A stretch of 64,000 nt of DNA from Alphaproteobacteria bacterium. GTDB lineage: Bacteria; Pseudomonadota; Alphaproteobacteria; Bin95. Both the position numbers and the translations under genes were made by a program. How positions within the stretch are numbered: position 1 is the first letter of the stretch; each line of letters begins with the position of its first letter. Shown here one piece after another: positions 1-8,898 of the stretch. The notes beneath the pieces are model-generated. The model was not told where the DNA came from, did not search any database, and saw only the letters and a program-made list of their open reading frames with translations. The stretch covers positions 1 to 64,000 of the forward strand of contig JAURGE010000007.1 of NCBI GenBank assembly GCA_030833925.1. The letters are read 5' to 3'.

Positions 1-116
1 AGTGGCCAAAATATAGGAACGTACTCACCGTTCACAGTTGCGGGGACAGCCAGGGCTTGCTGCAAAGTTAAAAACTACACAGCTCCCTGTTCCCTTTTTC
101 TTCCCTAAGGAACCAG
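1..116 (-). promoter_or_regulatory. Cobalamin (B12) riboswitch, 5' part, continues off the left edge
   Basis: Read on the minus strand from about 116 down to 1, the sequence carries the ordered conserved blocks of the cobalamin riboswitch. They are a GGTTCC opening (109-114), an AAAAGGGAAC block (about 91-100), the hallmark block GCTGTCCCCGCAACTGTGA (about 32-50) and GCCACT (1-6). The 3' part, including the B12-box CAGGAGACCTGCC-like end, would lie left of base 1. It must control a minus-strand gene outside the window, typically B12 uptake, B12 synthesis or a B12-independent isozyme. A TTGACC hexamer at 150-155 (minus strand) could be its -35 element. The family assignment is strong; the controlled gene cannot be seen. 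Confidence 0.88.
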
Positions 117-174
117 CACTTATAACAGTAAGACTGAGCTAAAGATTTTGGTCAAGTAATACCTTCAACGAGCT

Positions 175-489
175 CTACTGAGCATCTGACATAATGTGGA
201 TGACACGATCAGCAAGCAGGTCTTTAGTCAGGGCACCATATGCCTTCATGTGAGCGGAAACAGCGTGCGCTTTAAGATGTTCAAGGCTGGCCCATTTTTC
301 TACGACGACAAAAGTGTCATCGCCATATTTCGCAGCAAAGCTCGCATCAGCGCAATCAACTGTCGCTCCATATTCAACGCAGCCATCTTCGGCAAGCACA
401 GCTGGAACGTTTGCCTTAAAATGACCCAGAACTTCTTCCCGTTTTCCTGGCTTTGCAGTGATTACAGCTATTACATGGACACGGCTCAT
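175..489 (-). CDS. Antibiotic biosynthesis monooxygenase (ABM) domain protein
   Basis: This 104-residue protein has the single ferredoxin-like alpha/beta barrel layout of the ABM / putative quinol monooxygenase family. It starts HVIAVITAKPGKREEVL and continues with the typical GCVEYGATVD and FVVVEKWASLEHLKAH strands. Members act as small dimeric cofactor-free oxygenases or as stress-related proteins of unknown substrate. The ATG at 489 is preceded by GGAGAG at a good distance. It stands alone, upstream of the cobalamin riboswitch on the same strand, but the riboswitch lies after its stop and so does not control it. Family is fairly sure; the substrate is unknown. Confidence 0.8.
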   Translation of the reverse strand: MSRVHVIAVITAKPGKREEVLGHFKANVPAVLAEDGCVEYGATVDCADASFAAKYGDDTFVVVEKWASLEHLKAHAVSAHMKAYGALTKDLLADRVIHIMSDAQ

Positions 490-678
490 TTATTCTCTCC
501 ATATAAGGTTACACCCTAGCCTGCCGGTGGTACTGGAATGCGTCAACGTCTCTGACATTGCACAATCGAGCAAAAGCAATAGACATTTTGACATTTTGCC
601 CAACGCTTTTCGCAGTAATTTTGATCCGTTAACGCTTGAAGTGATATCAGGTAACTAATCACACTGTTAATTTGGTTT

Positions 679-882
679 ATGCCCATGCCTAAAATGCGTC
701 AAAAGTCTGAGCTTCCCACAAAAATTTGCAAAGTCTGCGGACGCTCTTTCAACTGGCGTAAAAAGTGGGCGAAAGTTTGGGATGGTGTACTTTATTGTTC
801 GCAACGTTGCGCTTCAAATAAAAGAAAAAAAAGATATTTTAAACTATGGTTTTTATTTGTTTTTTTATTCTTTTTTTTATAA
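679..882 (+). CDS. DUF2256 zinc-ribbon protein with an unusual hydrophobic tail
   Basis: The first 50 or so residues match DUF2256: ICKVCGRSF, WRKKWAKVWDGV and LYCSQRC give a CxxC...CxxxC zinc-ribbon pattern. Family members are usually about 45-60 residues, basic and of unknown function. Here the last 15 residues (roughly FKLWFLFVFLFFFL) are almost all aromatic or aliphatic and are encoded by a run of T-rich DNA at 836-880. This looks like read-through of a former stop into a T-rich 3' region, perhaps an old terminator. The start could be ATG 679 or ATG 685. Family assignment is good; whether the tail is functional is unknown. Confidence 0.7.
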   Translation: MPMPKMRQKSELPTKICKVCGRSFNWRKKWAKVWDGVLYCSQRCASNKRKKRYFKLWFLFVFLFFFL

Positions 883-990
883 AAAATTTTGCACAAACGG
901 TGTTTACGATTTCATAAAAAGACCTCTATTTCTCAGAATATAGCCACATTTTTGCTACATAACGGCCCGTCAGCATTTCAGGAGTAATTA

Positions 991-1866
991 ATGGGCCAAG
1001 TCAGACTTACAAATATCTTTTTAGCTATAAGCATCTCAGGTTTTTTATCTGCCTGTGGTTCGTATGAAGTTGCCGAGCTTAATGATAAACCACTCAATCA
1101 AAGCAATTTCAAAGAGGCTTTAGCTGATAATTATCGAACATTTGTGAACTTCGAAGCAGAACAAATGATGGATTGGCACGATGCGGGGTATTTTGCCGAT
1201 AAAGCTCTTCGTATTTTGAAAGATCAATCACCTGCCCAACGAGAGCAAATCAAAGATTGGCGTGTTGCTAAACCTTTTCAAGAAGACCTTATAGCGGCAG
1301 CACGCAGACTTGATATTGCCATGCAAGTAATAACAACAGACCAATTTCCCGTTTCGATGGCCAAAGCAATTTCTAGCTACGATTGCTGGATTGAGCAGGC
1401 GGAAGAGGGTTGGCAATTCGATCATATTGCCCAATGCCGAACATCCTTCGAGGAGGCACTACAAGCAATAGAGAACCAGACAAAAATGACCTTTTCAAAT
1501 CAAGGTACAGCTAAAACCTCGTTTGAATTATTTCATAATCACAATGAAGCCAGCCCCTTACAAGAGAACCTCGCGCAATTACAGTCCTTCACAGAGAGGC
1601 ATTGGAATGACGTCAAAATGCACATTCATATTGAGGGACACGCTGATCGATCAGGTACAGAGCCTTATAACCATAAACTGTCTGTAGCCCGAGCAAAGGC
1701 AGTTTTAAACGCTATCGCAACTCCCTGGCCTGAAGAATACACCTCTAGTATTGCCGGAGCTGGTGAAACTAAACCGGCTTTCATGACCGCCGATGGTGTG
1801 CGTAATCCAAGGAACCGAAGGACGGTTATTGAAATAACATTTGCACCGAAGGACATGGCTAATTAG
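991..1866 (+). CDS. OmpA-family outer-membrane lipoprotein
   Basis: The protein is 291 residues. It has a lipoprotein signal peptide ending in the lipobox LSAC, with Cys22 as the predicted lipidated residue. A helical middle region (about 30-165) has no domain I recognise. The C-terminal OmpA/MotB-like peptidoglycan-binding domain (about 175-285) contains IEGHADRSGTEPYNHKLS and RAKAV. It would sit in the outer membrane and anchor it to the cell wall. Start ATG 991 follows AGGAG at 981-985. The gene is monocistronic, with the tRNA gene downstream on the other strand. Pal has a similar C-terminus but is shorter and lies with tol genes, so this is not called pal. Confidence 0.82.
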   Translation: MGQVRLTNIFLAISISGFLSACGSYEVAELNDKPLNQSNFKEALADNYRTFVNFEAEQMMDWHDAGYFADKALRILKDQSPAQREQIKDWRVAKPFQEDLIAAARRLDIAMQVITTDQFPVSMAKAISSYDCWIEQAEEGWQFDHIAQCRTSFEEALQAIENQTKMTFSNQGTAKTSFELFHNHNEASPLQENLAQLQSFTERHWNDVKMHIHIEGHADRSGTEPYNHKLSVARAKAVLNAIATPWPEEYTSSIAGAGETKPAFMTADGVRNPRNRRTVIEITFAPKDMAN

Positions 1867-1911
1867 CACAATTAGCAATCTATAAAATTACTACGTCATA
1901 TTAGAAATATA

Positions 1912-1987
1912 TGGTGACCCCAACGGGAATCGAACCCGTGTTTTCGGCGTGAGAGGCCGACGTCCTAGACCGCTAGACGATGGGGCC
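1912..1987 (-). tRNA. tRNA-Glu (anticodon CTC), CCA encoded
   Basis: On the minus strand the 76 bases fold as a tRNA. The acceptor stem GGCCCCA pairs with TGGGGTC and discriminator A, the D arm is GTCTAGCGGTCTAGGAC, the anticodon stem is TCGGC/GCCGA around loop CTCTCAC, and the T arm is CGGGT-TCGAATC-CCGTT. The anticodon is CTC, reading GAG (Glu). The 3' CCA is encoded (1912-1914). A possible promoter lies upstream on the minus strand, with TTGCTA at 2024-2029 and TAGAAG at 2001-2006, spaced by 17. Confidence 0.95.
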
Positions 1988-2123
1988 ATCTAGCGCCCCT
2001 CTTCTAGTCTTACTGCATTCGGATAGCAAGGAAGATTGAGGAGAGACAATACCTCATCTGTTCGTGCATATTAGTCCGAGGCGCATGCCCCTTTTATTAC
2101 CCAAAAACTCGGACGTGAAACCT

Positions 2124-3299
2124 ATGATAGATCAAGACCTACCCTTCGCCGGATTAAAAGTCCTAGACATGGCTCAAGGAGTAGCAGGCCCTCATTGTGG
2201 ATTACTTTTAGCCCAGCATGGTGCTGATGTAACAAAACTTGAGCCTCTTGGGGGTGATTGGGGCAGAGCACTGGGCGTACGCTATGGTGACTTTTGCGGA
2301 TTTGGTGCCGTTTATAACCGTGGAAAGAAATCTATTTCCGTGGATTTGAAAACTGATTTCGGACTAGAAGTCGCGAAAAAACTCGCCTCAGAAGCTGATG
2401 TTATCCTTGAGAGTTTCCGTCCAGGAGTAATGGCACGCTTTGATCTAGACTACGAAACCGTAGCAGCCAAAAATCCGTCGGTTATTTACATGTCGGTTTC
2501 TGGGTATGGCCAGCATGGGCCTTACAACAAACAACCTGTTACTGATTCTGTCATGCAAGCCTTCTCGGGGCTTATGAGTGTAAATAAAGACGCTAATGGA
2601 ACCCCGCAAAGGATTGGTATCATTGCAGTTGACGTCCTAACCGGACTTTATGGCTTCCAAGCGGTGGCTCCAGCCTTATACCGGCGCCTTCGAACAGGTA
2701 AGGGGCAACACTTAGACGTAAGCCTTATGCAATCTGCCTTGGCATTCCTCTCTGCTAAAATGGTGGAACGTCATCTACAAGGACCAGAGCAACAAGTTTT
2801 AGGAGCCCCAGTAGGAACCTTTAAGACATCGGATGGTTACATAAACATCAATGCGAGACGCGATCCCCATTTTAAAGCTTTGATGCAAATGATCGGCCGT
2901 CCAGAATTAATTGATGATCCAAAATTTTCCACGCCAGAGGCTCGCAATATCAATACAGACGAAATTTCAGCAATAATTGCCGAAGAAACACCAAAGCAGC
3001 CAACTGAAACCTGGCTAACTGCACTCCATGCTCAAGATATTCTCGCAGGAAGGGTAAACGACTTCCCCGATATAATTGCTGACGAACAGGTCCAGGCAAT
3101 TAAAGCAGTCAGGTGGACAAACCAGCCGGAGATGGGGGAAATACCAATGCCAATGATCCCTGGAGCAACAATTCCAGTGGGCAACAAGGCCACCTCGCCC
3201 TATCTAGGAGAGCATACAACCCAGATCCTCATGGATCTTGGTTATGACCCTCAAACAATCGAACAAATGATTTCAAGTGGCGCCGCACTTCAGAAGTAA
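2124..3299 (+). CDS. CaiB/BaiF (family III) CoA transferase
   Basis: Family III CoA transferases move CoA between carboxylic acids through an aspartyl-CoA intermediate. The protein opens with FAGLKVLDMAQGVAGPHCG and LLAQHGADVTKLE, the standard N-terminal Rossmann signature, and has VTDSVMQAFSGLM, which carries the expected catalytic Asp. From ATG 2124 it is 391 residues, the normal family length. An in-frame GTG at 2064 would add 20 residues that do not resemble the family. It is followed 15 bases later by pepF and probably starts an operon running to about 9460. The substrate cannot be told from sequence; the third Asp motif and CoA-binding regions look intact. Confidence 0.87.
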   Translation: MIDQDLPFAGLKVLDMAQGVAGPHCGLLLAQHGADVTKLEPLGGDWGRALGVRYGDFCGFGAVYNRGKKSISVDLKTDFGLEVAKKLASEADVILESFRPGVMARFDLDYETVAAKNPSVIYMSVSGYGQHGPYNKQPVTDSVMQAFSGLMSVNKDANGTPQRIGIIAVDVLTGLYGFQAVAPALYRRLRTGKGQHLDVSLMQSALAFLSAKMVERHLQGPEQQVLGAPVGTFKTSDGYININARRDPHFKALMQMIGRPELIDDPKFSTPEARNINTDEISAIIAEETPKQPTETWLTALHAQDILAGRVNDFPDIIADEQVQAIKAVRWTNQPEMGEIPMPMIPGATIPVGNKATSPYLGEHTTQILMDLGYDPQTIEQMISSGAALQK

Positions 3300-3314
3300 T
3301 GGAAAGTTGAATTC

Positions 3315-5096
3315 ATGTCAGACCACGCTACAAGTCTAGGAACTTTGCCAACCTGGGATCTTAATGATCTGTACGCAGGACCGAACGATCCTCAATTGGA
3401 TTCCGACTTATCAGAGTGTGCAAATCGCTCGAAGACCTTTAGTAAGCGCTGGAAAGATGGCCTCACAAATATAAGTGCTGAACAATTAAGGCATGCCATC
3501 ATCGAGTATGAGGCAATTGACGAAATTCTCTCGAGAATAATGAGCTTTGCTGGCCTTCTGCACGCCGGAGACCTCTCAGACCCAGCACGCGGTCAATTTA
3601 TGCAGAACATGAGTGAGCGTGCCACTGAGATAGCATCGAGCATGGTCTTTTTTGAATTAGGTATTAACAATCTTCCAGAGGAACAAATCTCAAAACTTAT
3701 AAGTGACCCTGCTCTTGAACCTTACGGAATATGGTTAGATCAACTAAGTCGCTGGCGCGCACATCAGCTTTCTGAAGATATGGAGACATTTATCCAAGAG
3801 AAGTCGTCAACTGGAAGACAAGCTTGGAACCGCCTTTTCGACGAAACTATGGCAGAAATCCGATTTGATATTCATGGTAAGTCATTAACAAACGCTGAGG
3901 CACTCGACCTTCTCTCTTCACCGATCCGAAACCAACGAAGAGACGCTGGAATAGCAATCGGAAAGACCCTTAAAAATCATGTACGAGTTTTTGCCCAAAT
4001 CACGAACACTCTCGCCAAGGATAAGGCCGTTGAGGATAAATGGCGCAAGTATGCTACTCCAATTTCTGCACGAAATCTCTCCAACCAAGTAGAGGATGAG
4101 GTAGTCGATGCGCTAGTTAAAGCTGTGAGGGGATCATATTCGCAACTATCCCATCGCTATTATTCTCTTAAAGCAAAGTGGTTTGGCGGCGAGCAATTAG
4201 ACTATTTTGACCGTAATGCTCCTCTTCCAGACACAGCTGAGCGTATAATTCCGTGGAACGAGGCAGAACAAACAGTTTTGGACGCATACAATACTTTTAG
4301 TCCTCAACTAGCAGATGTTGCTCGGCCATTTTTTGAAAGGCCTTGGATTGATGCCCCCACACGCCCAGGTAAGAGTCCAGGCGCGTTTGCACACCCAACT
4401 GTTCCTTCTGCTCACCCATACTTACTATTGAATTATCAAGGCAAAATTCGTGATGTGATGACACTTGCCCATGAGCTAGGTCATGGCGTCCATCAACGTC
4501 TCGCAGCCAGTCAGGGACATTTTCTATCAAATACACCATTAACATTAGCAGAAACGGCATCCGTTTTTGGAGAGATGCTCACTTTCCAAAAATTACTTCG
4601 TGAAGCCGATGCAACTACTAAAAGGTCGTTACTAGCAGGTAAGACCGAGGACATGCTGAACACAGTAATCCGTCAGATTTCTATGTTAACCTTTGAAATA
4701 AAACTTCATGACGAGAGAAAGCAAGGTGAACTCTCAGCCGATCGTATTTGTGATATTTGGATGGAAACGCAAACAGAAAGCCTAGGACCAGCCCTACGAT
4801 TTGATGAGGGTTATAGATATTTTTGGTCGTATATCCCTCATTTCATCCACTCTCCATTTTACGTTTACGCCTACGCCTTTGGTGATTGTCTGGTTAATGC
4901 CTTGTACGCCGTGTACCAAGAAGGTGAGGATGGGTTTGCCCAGCGCTATTTGGAAATGTTGTCGTCCGGAGGGGCTAAAGGTCATAAGGAACTTCTAGCT
5001 CCATTCGGCCTTGATGCATCTGATCCTGGTTTTTGGACCCGAGGCTTAAACGTTATTGGCGGTTTTATTGACCAATTGGAGTCTATGGATGGCTGA
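3315..5096 (+). CDS. pepF: Oligoendopeptidase F (M3 family zinc peptidase)
   Basis: This 593-residue cytoplasmic peptidase would cleave short oligopeptides. The zinc site is visible as HELGH (His386, Glu387, His390) with the downstream third ligand Glu413 in LAETAS. The all-helical N-terminal half and the C-terminal Tyr-rich segment (YRYFWSYIPHF, FYVYAYAFGD) are those of the M3B oligoendopeptidase F group. Start ATG 3315 lies 15 bases after the CoA transferase stop, and its end overlaps the next start by 8 bases, so it is cotranscribed. Length is normal for the family. Confidence 0.92.
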   Translation: MSDHATSLGTLPTWDLNDLYAGPNDPQLDSDLSECANRSKTFSKRWKDGLTNISAEQLRHAIIEYEAIDEILSRIMSFAGLLHAGDLSDPARGQFMQNMSERATEIASSMVFFELGINNLPEEQISKLISDPALEPYGIWLDQLSRWRAHQLSEDMETFIQEKSSTGRQAWNRLFDETMAEIRFDIHGKSLTNAEALDLLSSPIRNQRRDAGIAIGKTLKNHVRVFAQITNTLAKDKAVEDKWRKYATPISARNLSNQVEDEVVDALVKAVRGSYSQLSHRYYSLKAKWFGGEQLDYFDRNAPLPDTAERIIPWNEAEQTVLDAYNTFSPQLADVARPFFERPWIDAPTRPGKSPGAFAHPTVPSAHPYLLLNYQGKIRDVMTLAHELGHGVHQRLAASQGHFLSNTPLTLAETASVFGEMLTFQKLLREADATTKRSLLAGKTEDMLNTVIRQISMLTFEIKLHDERKQGELSADRICDIWMETQTESLGPALRFDEGYRYFWSYIPHFIHSPFYVYAYAFGDCLVNALYAVYQEGEDGFAQRYLEMLSSGGAKGHKELLAPFGLDASDPGFWTRGLNVIGGFIDQLESMDG

Positions 5097-6420
5097 GGAG
5101 GACGGCTTTGCAAGTCGGGCAAAACGTTTAGCTAGAACGACACGAACTGTCGGAGGCCTTGCTGCTAAACTTGCGAGCGAACGTTATCTTGGACGTACCA
5201 TCAATAGAGAGATTCACGCTAGTGAGCTAAGGGACGCTATTGGAAACCTAAAGGGACCTTTAATGAAGGTCGCCCAAATTTTAGCAACTATCCCTGACGC
5301 GTTACCTGATGAATATGCAGAAGAACTTCGCCAATTACAGGCGGACGCTCCTTCCATGGGCCCTCCATTCGTTCGACGTCGAATGGCTGGGGAATTAGGT
5401 CCTGAATGGCGTGCACAATTTAAAGAATTTGACCTTCAAGCTGCCCATGCCGCATCGCTTGGTCAGGTTCATCGTGCTGTCCTTCATGACGGCCGGGATG
5501 TAGCAGTGAAGCTACAGTATCCGCAGATGACGGCCGCTGTTGAAGCCGATTTAAAGCAATTACGGCTCATAATTGCTGTCTATAAGCGGTACGATAGCGC
5601 TATACAGCCAGAACATATTCAAGACGAAATAGCAGATAGACTTCGGGAAGAGCTCGACTACGGGCTAGAAGCCCGACATATGGCTCTTTACAACAACATT
5701 CTTAAAGATGAGCCTGGCGTTTCAATTCCATCTTCAATTCCAGAGCTTTCAACCAGCCGACTGCTGACCATGACCTGGCTGACAGGCAACAAACTTTTTG
5801 ACCTGCTGGATAAACCTGTTGATGTAAGGAATGTTATCGCTCACAACATGTTTAGGGCTTGGTACGTTCCTTTCTATAAATATGGGGTTATTCATGGCGA
5901 TCCTCATCTTGGGAATTATTCAGTTACCGACCAGCACTCAATTAATCTTCTAGATTTTGGCTGCATTCGTATTTTCCCACCAAATTTTGTTCACGGTGTA
6001 ATTGAGCTGTATTTAGCTCTGAAAACTAATGACCATGACCGTGCCGCAGCTGCCTATGCCGCCTGGGGATTTAATAACCTGTCCAATGAACTTCTCGATG
6101 TCCTAAATATTTGGGCGAAGTTCATATATGCGCCTTTGTTGGAAGATAAAGTAAGGAAGATTCAAGACAGCGATAGCGGCCACTATGGCGCTGAAGTTGC
6201 ACAAAAAGTTCATAAAGAACTTCGGCGTCTTGGAGGCGTTGCACCGCCGCGAGAATTTGTGCTGATGGACCGCGCAGCCATTGGCTTAGGTTCAGTATTT
6301 ATGCGCCTAAAAGCGGAACTTAATTGGGCCGAAATGTTTCAAAACCTAACAAATGATTTCAACTTAGATTCATTAAAGAAACAGCAACGAGAAGCTCTAT
6401 TATCTGTCGGCTTAGAATAA
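5089..6420 (+). CDS. ABC1/AarF/UbiB-family atypical kinase
   Basis: The protein kinase-like UbiB/ABC1 family supports ubiquinone synthesis and lipid handling at the membrane. The motifs are in order: GPLMKVAQILATIPD (the KxGQ region, with Ala for Gly), AASLGQVHRAVL (Ala-rich loop), VAVKLQYP (ATP-site Lys), HGDPHLGNY (catalytic loop) and LLDFGCIR (DFG). The protein is 443 residues from ATG 5089, which overlaps the pepF stop by 8 bases. The ATG-like start at 5056 would add 11 unrelated residues. It lacks the two C-terminal membrane helices of classical UbiB, so it is a soluble AarF-type paralogue, and true ubiB may lie elsewhere. Confidence 0.87.
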   Translation: MAEEDGFASRAKRLARTTRTVGGLAAKLASERYLGRTINREIHASELRDAIGNLKGPLMKVAQILATIPDALPDEYAEELRQLQADAPSMGPPFVRRRMAGELGPEWRAQFKEFDLQAAHAASLGQVHRAVLHDGRDVAVKLQYPQMTAAVEADLKQLRLIIAVYKRYDSAIQPEHIQDEIADRLREELDYGLEARHMALYNNILKDEPGVSIPSSIPELSTSRLLTMTWLTGNKLFDLLDKPVDVRNVIAHNMFRAWYVPFYKYGVIHGDPHLGNYSVTDQHSINLLDFGCIRIFPPNFVHGVIELYLALKTNDHDRAAAAYAAWGFNNLSNELLDVLNIWAKFIYAPLLEDKVRKIQDSDSGHYGAEVAQKVHKELRRLGGVAPPREFVLMDRAAIGLGSVFMRLKAELNWAEMFQNLTNDFNLDSLKKQQREALLSVGLE

Positions 6421-6487
6421 GAAAATTAATTTTTCGTCGCCATAATAAGAAAACCACTTTAGCCTCATGAAAAAGGGGAGAGCTGCG

Positions 6488-7357
6488 ATGAAATTTGGCT
6501 TACGGTATTGCAACACAGGCCGTTATGTTGACCCAATCCAGGCAAAGGAGTTACTCCAAGCTGGTGAAGAAGCCGGATTTGAAAGTGCGTGGACGGTTGA
6601 GCATACCGTCGTACCTGGGGGATACACATCTTCGTATCCATACTCACAAGATGGTCGCATGGCTGGTGGCAAAAACGATATTTCTCTCCCCGATCCTCTA
6701 ATTTGGATGGCTTATGCAGCGGCATGGACCTCAAAAATTAAACTTGGCACAGGAATTTTAATTCTACCTCAGCACAACCCAGTAGTTGCGGCGAAACAAA
6801 TCGCAACTCTGGATAATATGTCTGGTGGCCGTATTCTGCTTGGAATAGGTGTCGGATGGCTTAAAGAAGAATTTCAGGCCATTGGTGTGCCTTTCGAAGA
6901 CCGAGGCAAAAGAACCGACGAATATGTCCATGCAATGCGTGAACTATGGTCAGCTGAGGCACCAACTTTTAAAGGGGAATTCACATCATTTGAAAATGCC
7001 TACTGCCGTCCACAGCCAACTAATAAAGCAGTTCCAATCATCATCGGTGGCCATTCAAAAGCCGCAGCACGACGTGCAGGCCGATTGGGAGACGGCTTTT
7101 TCCCAGCAAGAGATGCATCAAAGGAATTGATCAATCTCGTGTATAAAACAGCCGAAGAAAATGGCCGAGATCCAAAATCTATTGAAATTACAACGAGCCT
7201 CCCAGACGACCTCTCTGATATCCCAAAACTAGCTGAATTAGGTGTAAATCGGCTTCTGGCGCCGGTCACCGGAATGGTTGGTTTACCGCCGGTCATTCAA
7301 AGTCCTGAAGACGCGTTGTCCTGGAAGTCGCGAATTGAGGACATGGCAGAAGTTTGA
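6488..7357 (+). CDS. LLM-class (luciferase-like) flavin/F420-dependent oxidoreductase
   Basis: This 289-residue TIM-barrel protein belongs to the luciferase-like monooxygenase superfamily. Seen are MKFGLRYCNTG at the N-terminus, ESAWTVEHTV, KIKLGTGILILPQHNP, MSGGRILLGIGVGWLKEEF and PIIIGGHSKAAARRAGRLGD. These match the subgroup usually annotated as F420-dependent (TIGR03619-like). F420 use is uncommon in this class of bacteria, so FMN is equally possible. ATG 6488 is preceded by GGGGAG (6475-6480) and is preferred over ATG 6467. It lies 67 bases after the AarF gene, same strand. Substrate unknown. Confidence 0.85.
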   Translation: MKFGLRYCNTGRYVDPIQAKELLQAGEEAGFESAWTVEHTVVPGGYTSSYPYSQDGRMAGGKNDISLPDPLIWMAYAAAWTSKIKLGTGILILPQHNPVVAAKQIATLDNMSGGRILLGIGVGWLKEEFQAIGVPFEDRGKRTDEYVHAMRELWSAEAPTFKGEFTSFENAYCRPQPTNKAVPIIIGGHSKAAARRAGRLGDGFFPARDASKELINLVYKTAEENGRDPKSIEITTSLPDDLSDIPKLAELGVNRLLAPVTGMVGLPPVIQSPEDALSWKSRIEDMAEV

Positions 7358-7428
7358 ATACCTTTAAAAAATAGGAAAACCAATCCGCCGCATCGCTTCA
7401 ACTATCTGGTCGTGATAATCCCAATTTT

Positions 7429-8139
7429 ATGAAAAAACCTTTAATTGGCATCACGGTGGACGCCGAAGAGACTGGAGGCTACTCCTCTCTTCCTTGGTAT
7501 GCATTACGCCAGAACTACGCGTCTGCAGTTACAAATGCTGGGGGTTTACCCATTCTGTTGCCCCATGAGGTCTCACTTGTTGATGAATACATCAAAAAAA
7601 TTGACGGGCTTTTAATAACTGGCGGTGCATTCGATGTTGACCCGGCCTTGTTTGGCGAGAGTGTCCAGCACTCATCCGTTACACTAAAGCGTGAACGAAC
7701 AGAATTTGAATTAGCAATTACTCAAGGTGCGCTTGCTCGAAATATTCCAGTTTTAGGCATCTGCGGTGGCCAACAACTTCTGCACGTTGTTTTGGGGGGC
7801 ACTCTATACCAACATGTGCCTGATGAAGCTCCTAGCAATATCGAACACGAACAAAAGAACCCGAGAACAGAACCAGGCCATGAAGTTTCAGTTACAGCCA
7901 ATACATTGCTAGCGCGCATAACCCAAATGGCACGGTTTCCTGTCAATAGCGCGCATCACCAAGCTGTAAAAAACTGTCCTGAAGGTGTTGTAATCTCAGC
8001 CCATGCCGACGATGGCTTGATAGAAGCCATTGAAGCCCCTGCCTACAAATTCTGCATCGGGGTTCAATGGCATCCCGAATACAGTATTAGCCAAGCTGAC
8101 GATGCCATTCTCCAAGCTTTCGTAGAGGCTTCACGGTGA
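7429..8139 (+). CDS. Gamma-glutamyl-gamma-aminobutyrate hydrolase-like class I amidotransferase (peptidase C26)
   Basis: This 236-residue class I glutamine amidotransferase-like hydrolase resembles PuuD. The nucleophile elbow GICGGQQLL carries Cys112, and VQWHPEY near the C-terminus supplies His and Glu of the triad. [13 protein letters not shown] is typical of peptidase C26. PuuD cleaves gamma-glutamyl-GABA in putrescine breakdown. No puu genes are nearby, so the substrate may be another gamma-glutamyl amide. Its stop overlaps the next start by 4 bases (GTGA), so the two are cotranscribed. Confidence 0.87.
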   Translation: MKKPLIGITVDAEETGGYSSLPWYALRQNYASAVTNAGGLPILLPHEVSLVDEYIKKIDGLLITGGAFDVDPALFGESVQHSSVTLKRERTEFELAITQGALARNIPVLGICGGQQLLHVVLGGTLYQHVPDEAPSNIEHEQKNPRTEPGHEVSVTANTLLARITQMARFPVNSAHHQAVKNCPEGVVISAHADDGLIEAIEAPAYKFCIGVQWHPEYSISQADDAILQAFVEASR

Positions 8140-8894
8140 ATCAAGACCACGAAAAAGAACGTATTGCCAAACGGATTGCCCGGGCTGGGGTTGCTTCTCG
8201 GCGTGAAGCTGAAGCTATGATCCTTGCCGGACGGGTATCGCTGAATGGTGTAAGTCTTGAGACTGCGGCAACTCTAGTTAGCTCCAATGACATCATTTTG
8301 ATCGATGGTAAGCCATTAAATGCACCTGAAAAAACACGGCTCTGGCGTTATCACAAGCCTAAAGGCCTTGTTACAACAAACCGCGACGAACGTGGACGCA
8401 TAACAATTTTTGACAAATTGCCCAGTACCTTGCCAAGGGTAATGACCGTAGGCCGCCTTGATTTAACATCGGAAGGACTATTGCTGCTGACTAATGATGG
8501 GGGATTAGCCCGCACTTTAGAGCACCCTTCACGCGGCTGGACTCGGCGTTACAGAGCTCGAGTTTTTGGCATGCCGCACAATGATGCGCTAGCCGCTTTA
8601 AAACGTGGCATCACTGTGGAAGGTATTACATTCGGGTCGATTAACGCTGTCGTCGAAGAAGGCGATCAGAACGCTGGGCGCTCAAACGTTTGGCTCACAG
8701 TCACCCTGAAAGAGGGAAAAAACCGTGAGGTTCGAAGAGCCTTAGAATTTGTGGGGCATCCCGTATCTCGCCTAATCCGAACTGCCTATGGGCCATTCCA
8801 ACTTGGCAAACTCCAGCCTGGCGAAGTTGAAGAAACTCCTAGTAAGGTCTTGAAAGAGCAACTTGGCACTTCAGCATTAGAGTACAAAATATAA
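8136..8894 (+). CDS. RsuA/RluB-family rRNA pseudouridine synthase
   Basis: This 252-residue enzyme isomerises a uridine in rRNA. It has an N-terminal S4 RNA-binding domain (about 8-65; [17 protein letters not shown]), then the RsuA/RluB catalytic domain with [17 protein letters not shown], where Asp109 is the expected catalytic residue, and the C-terminal [19 protein letters not shown] signature. The closest family type is RluB (23S rRNA U2605). The GTG start overlaps the preceding stop. rsmD follows 4 bases on, a common pairing in alphaproteobacteria. Confidence 0.9.
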   Translation: MNQDHEKERIAKRIARAGVASRREAEAMILAGRVSLNGVSLETAATLVSSNDIILIDGKPLNAPEKTRLWRYHKPKGLVTTNRDERGRITIFDKLPSTLPRVMTVGRLDLTSEGLLLLTNDGGLARTLEHPSRGWTRRYRARVFGMPHNDALAALKRGITVEGITFGSINAVVEEGDQNAGRSNVWLTVTLKEGKNREVRRALEFVGHPVSRLIRTAYGPFQLGKLQPGEVEETPSKVLKEQLGTSALEYKI

Positions 8895-8898
8895 GAAT

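Noticed and set aside
196-519. Plus-strand open frame over the ABM gene
   Set aside because: It runs antisense to the well-matched ABM-domain gene and shows no family features.
2064-2123. GTG start adding 20 residues to the CoA transferase
   Set aside because: The added residues do not match the family, whose members start at the position of ATG 2124.
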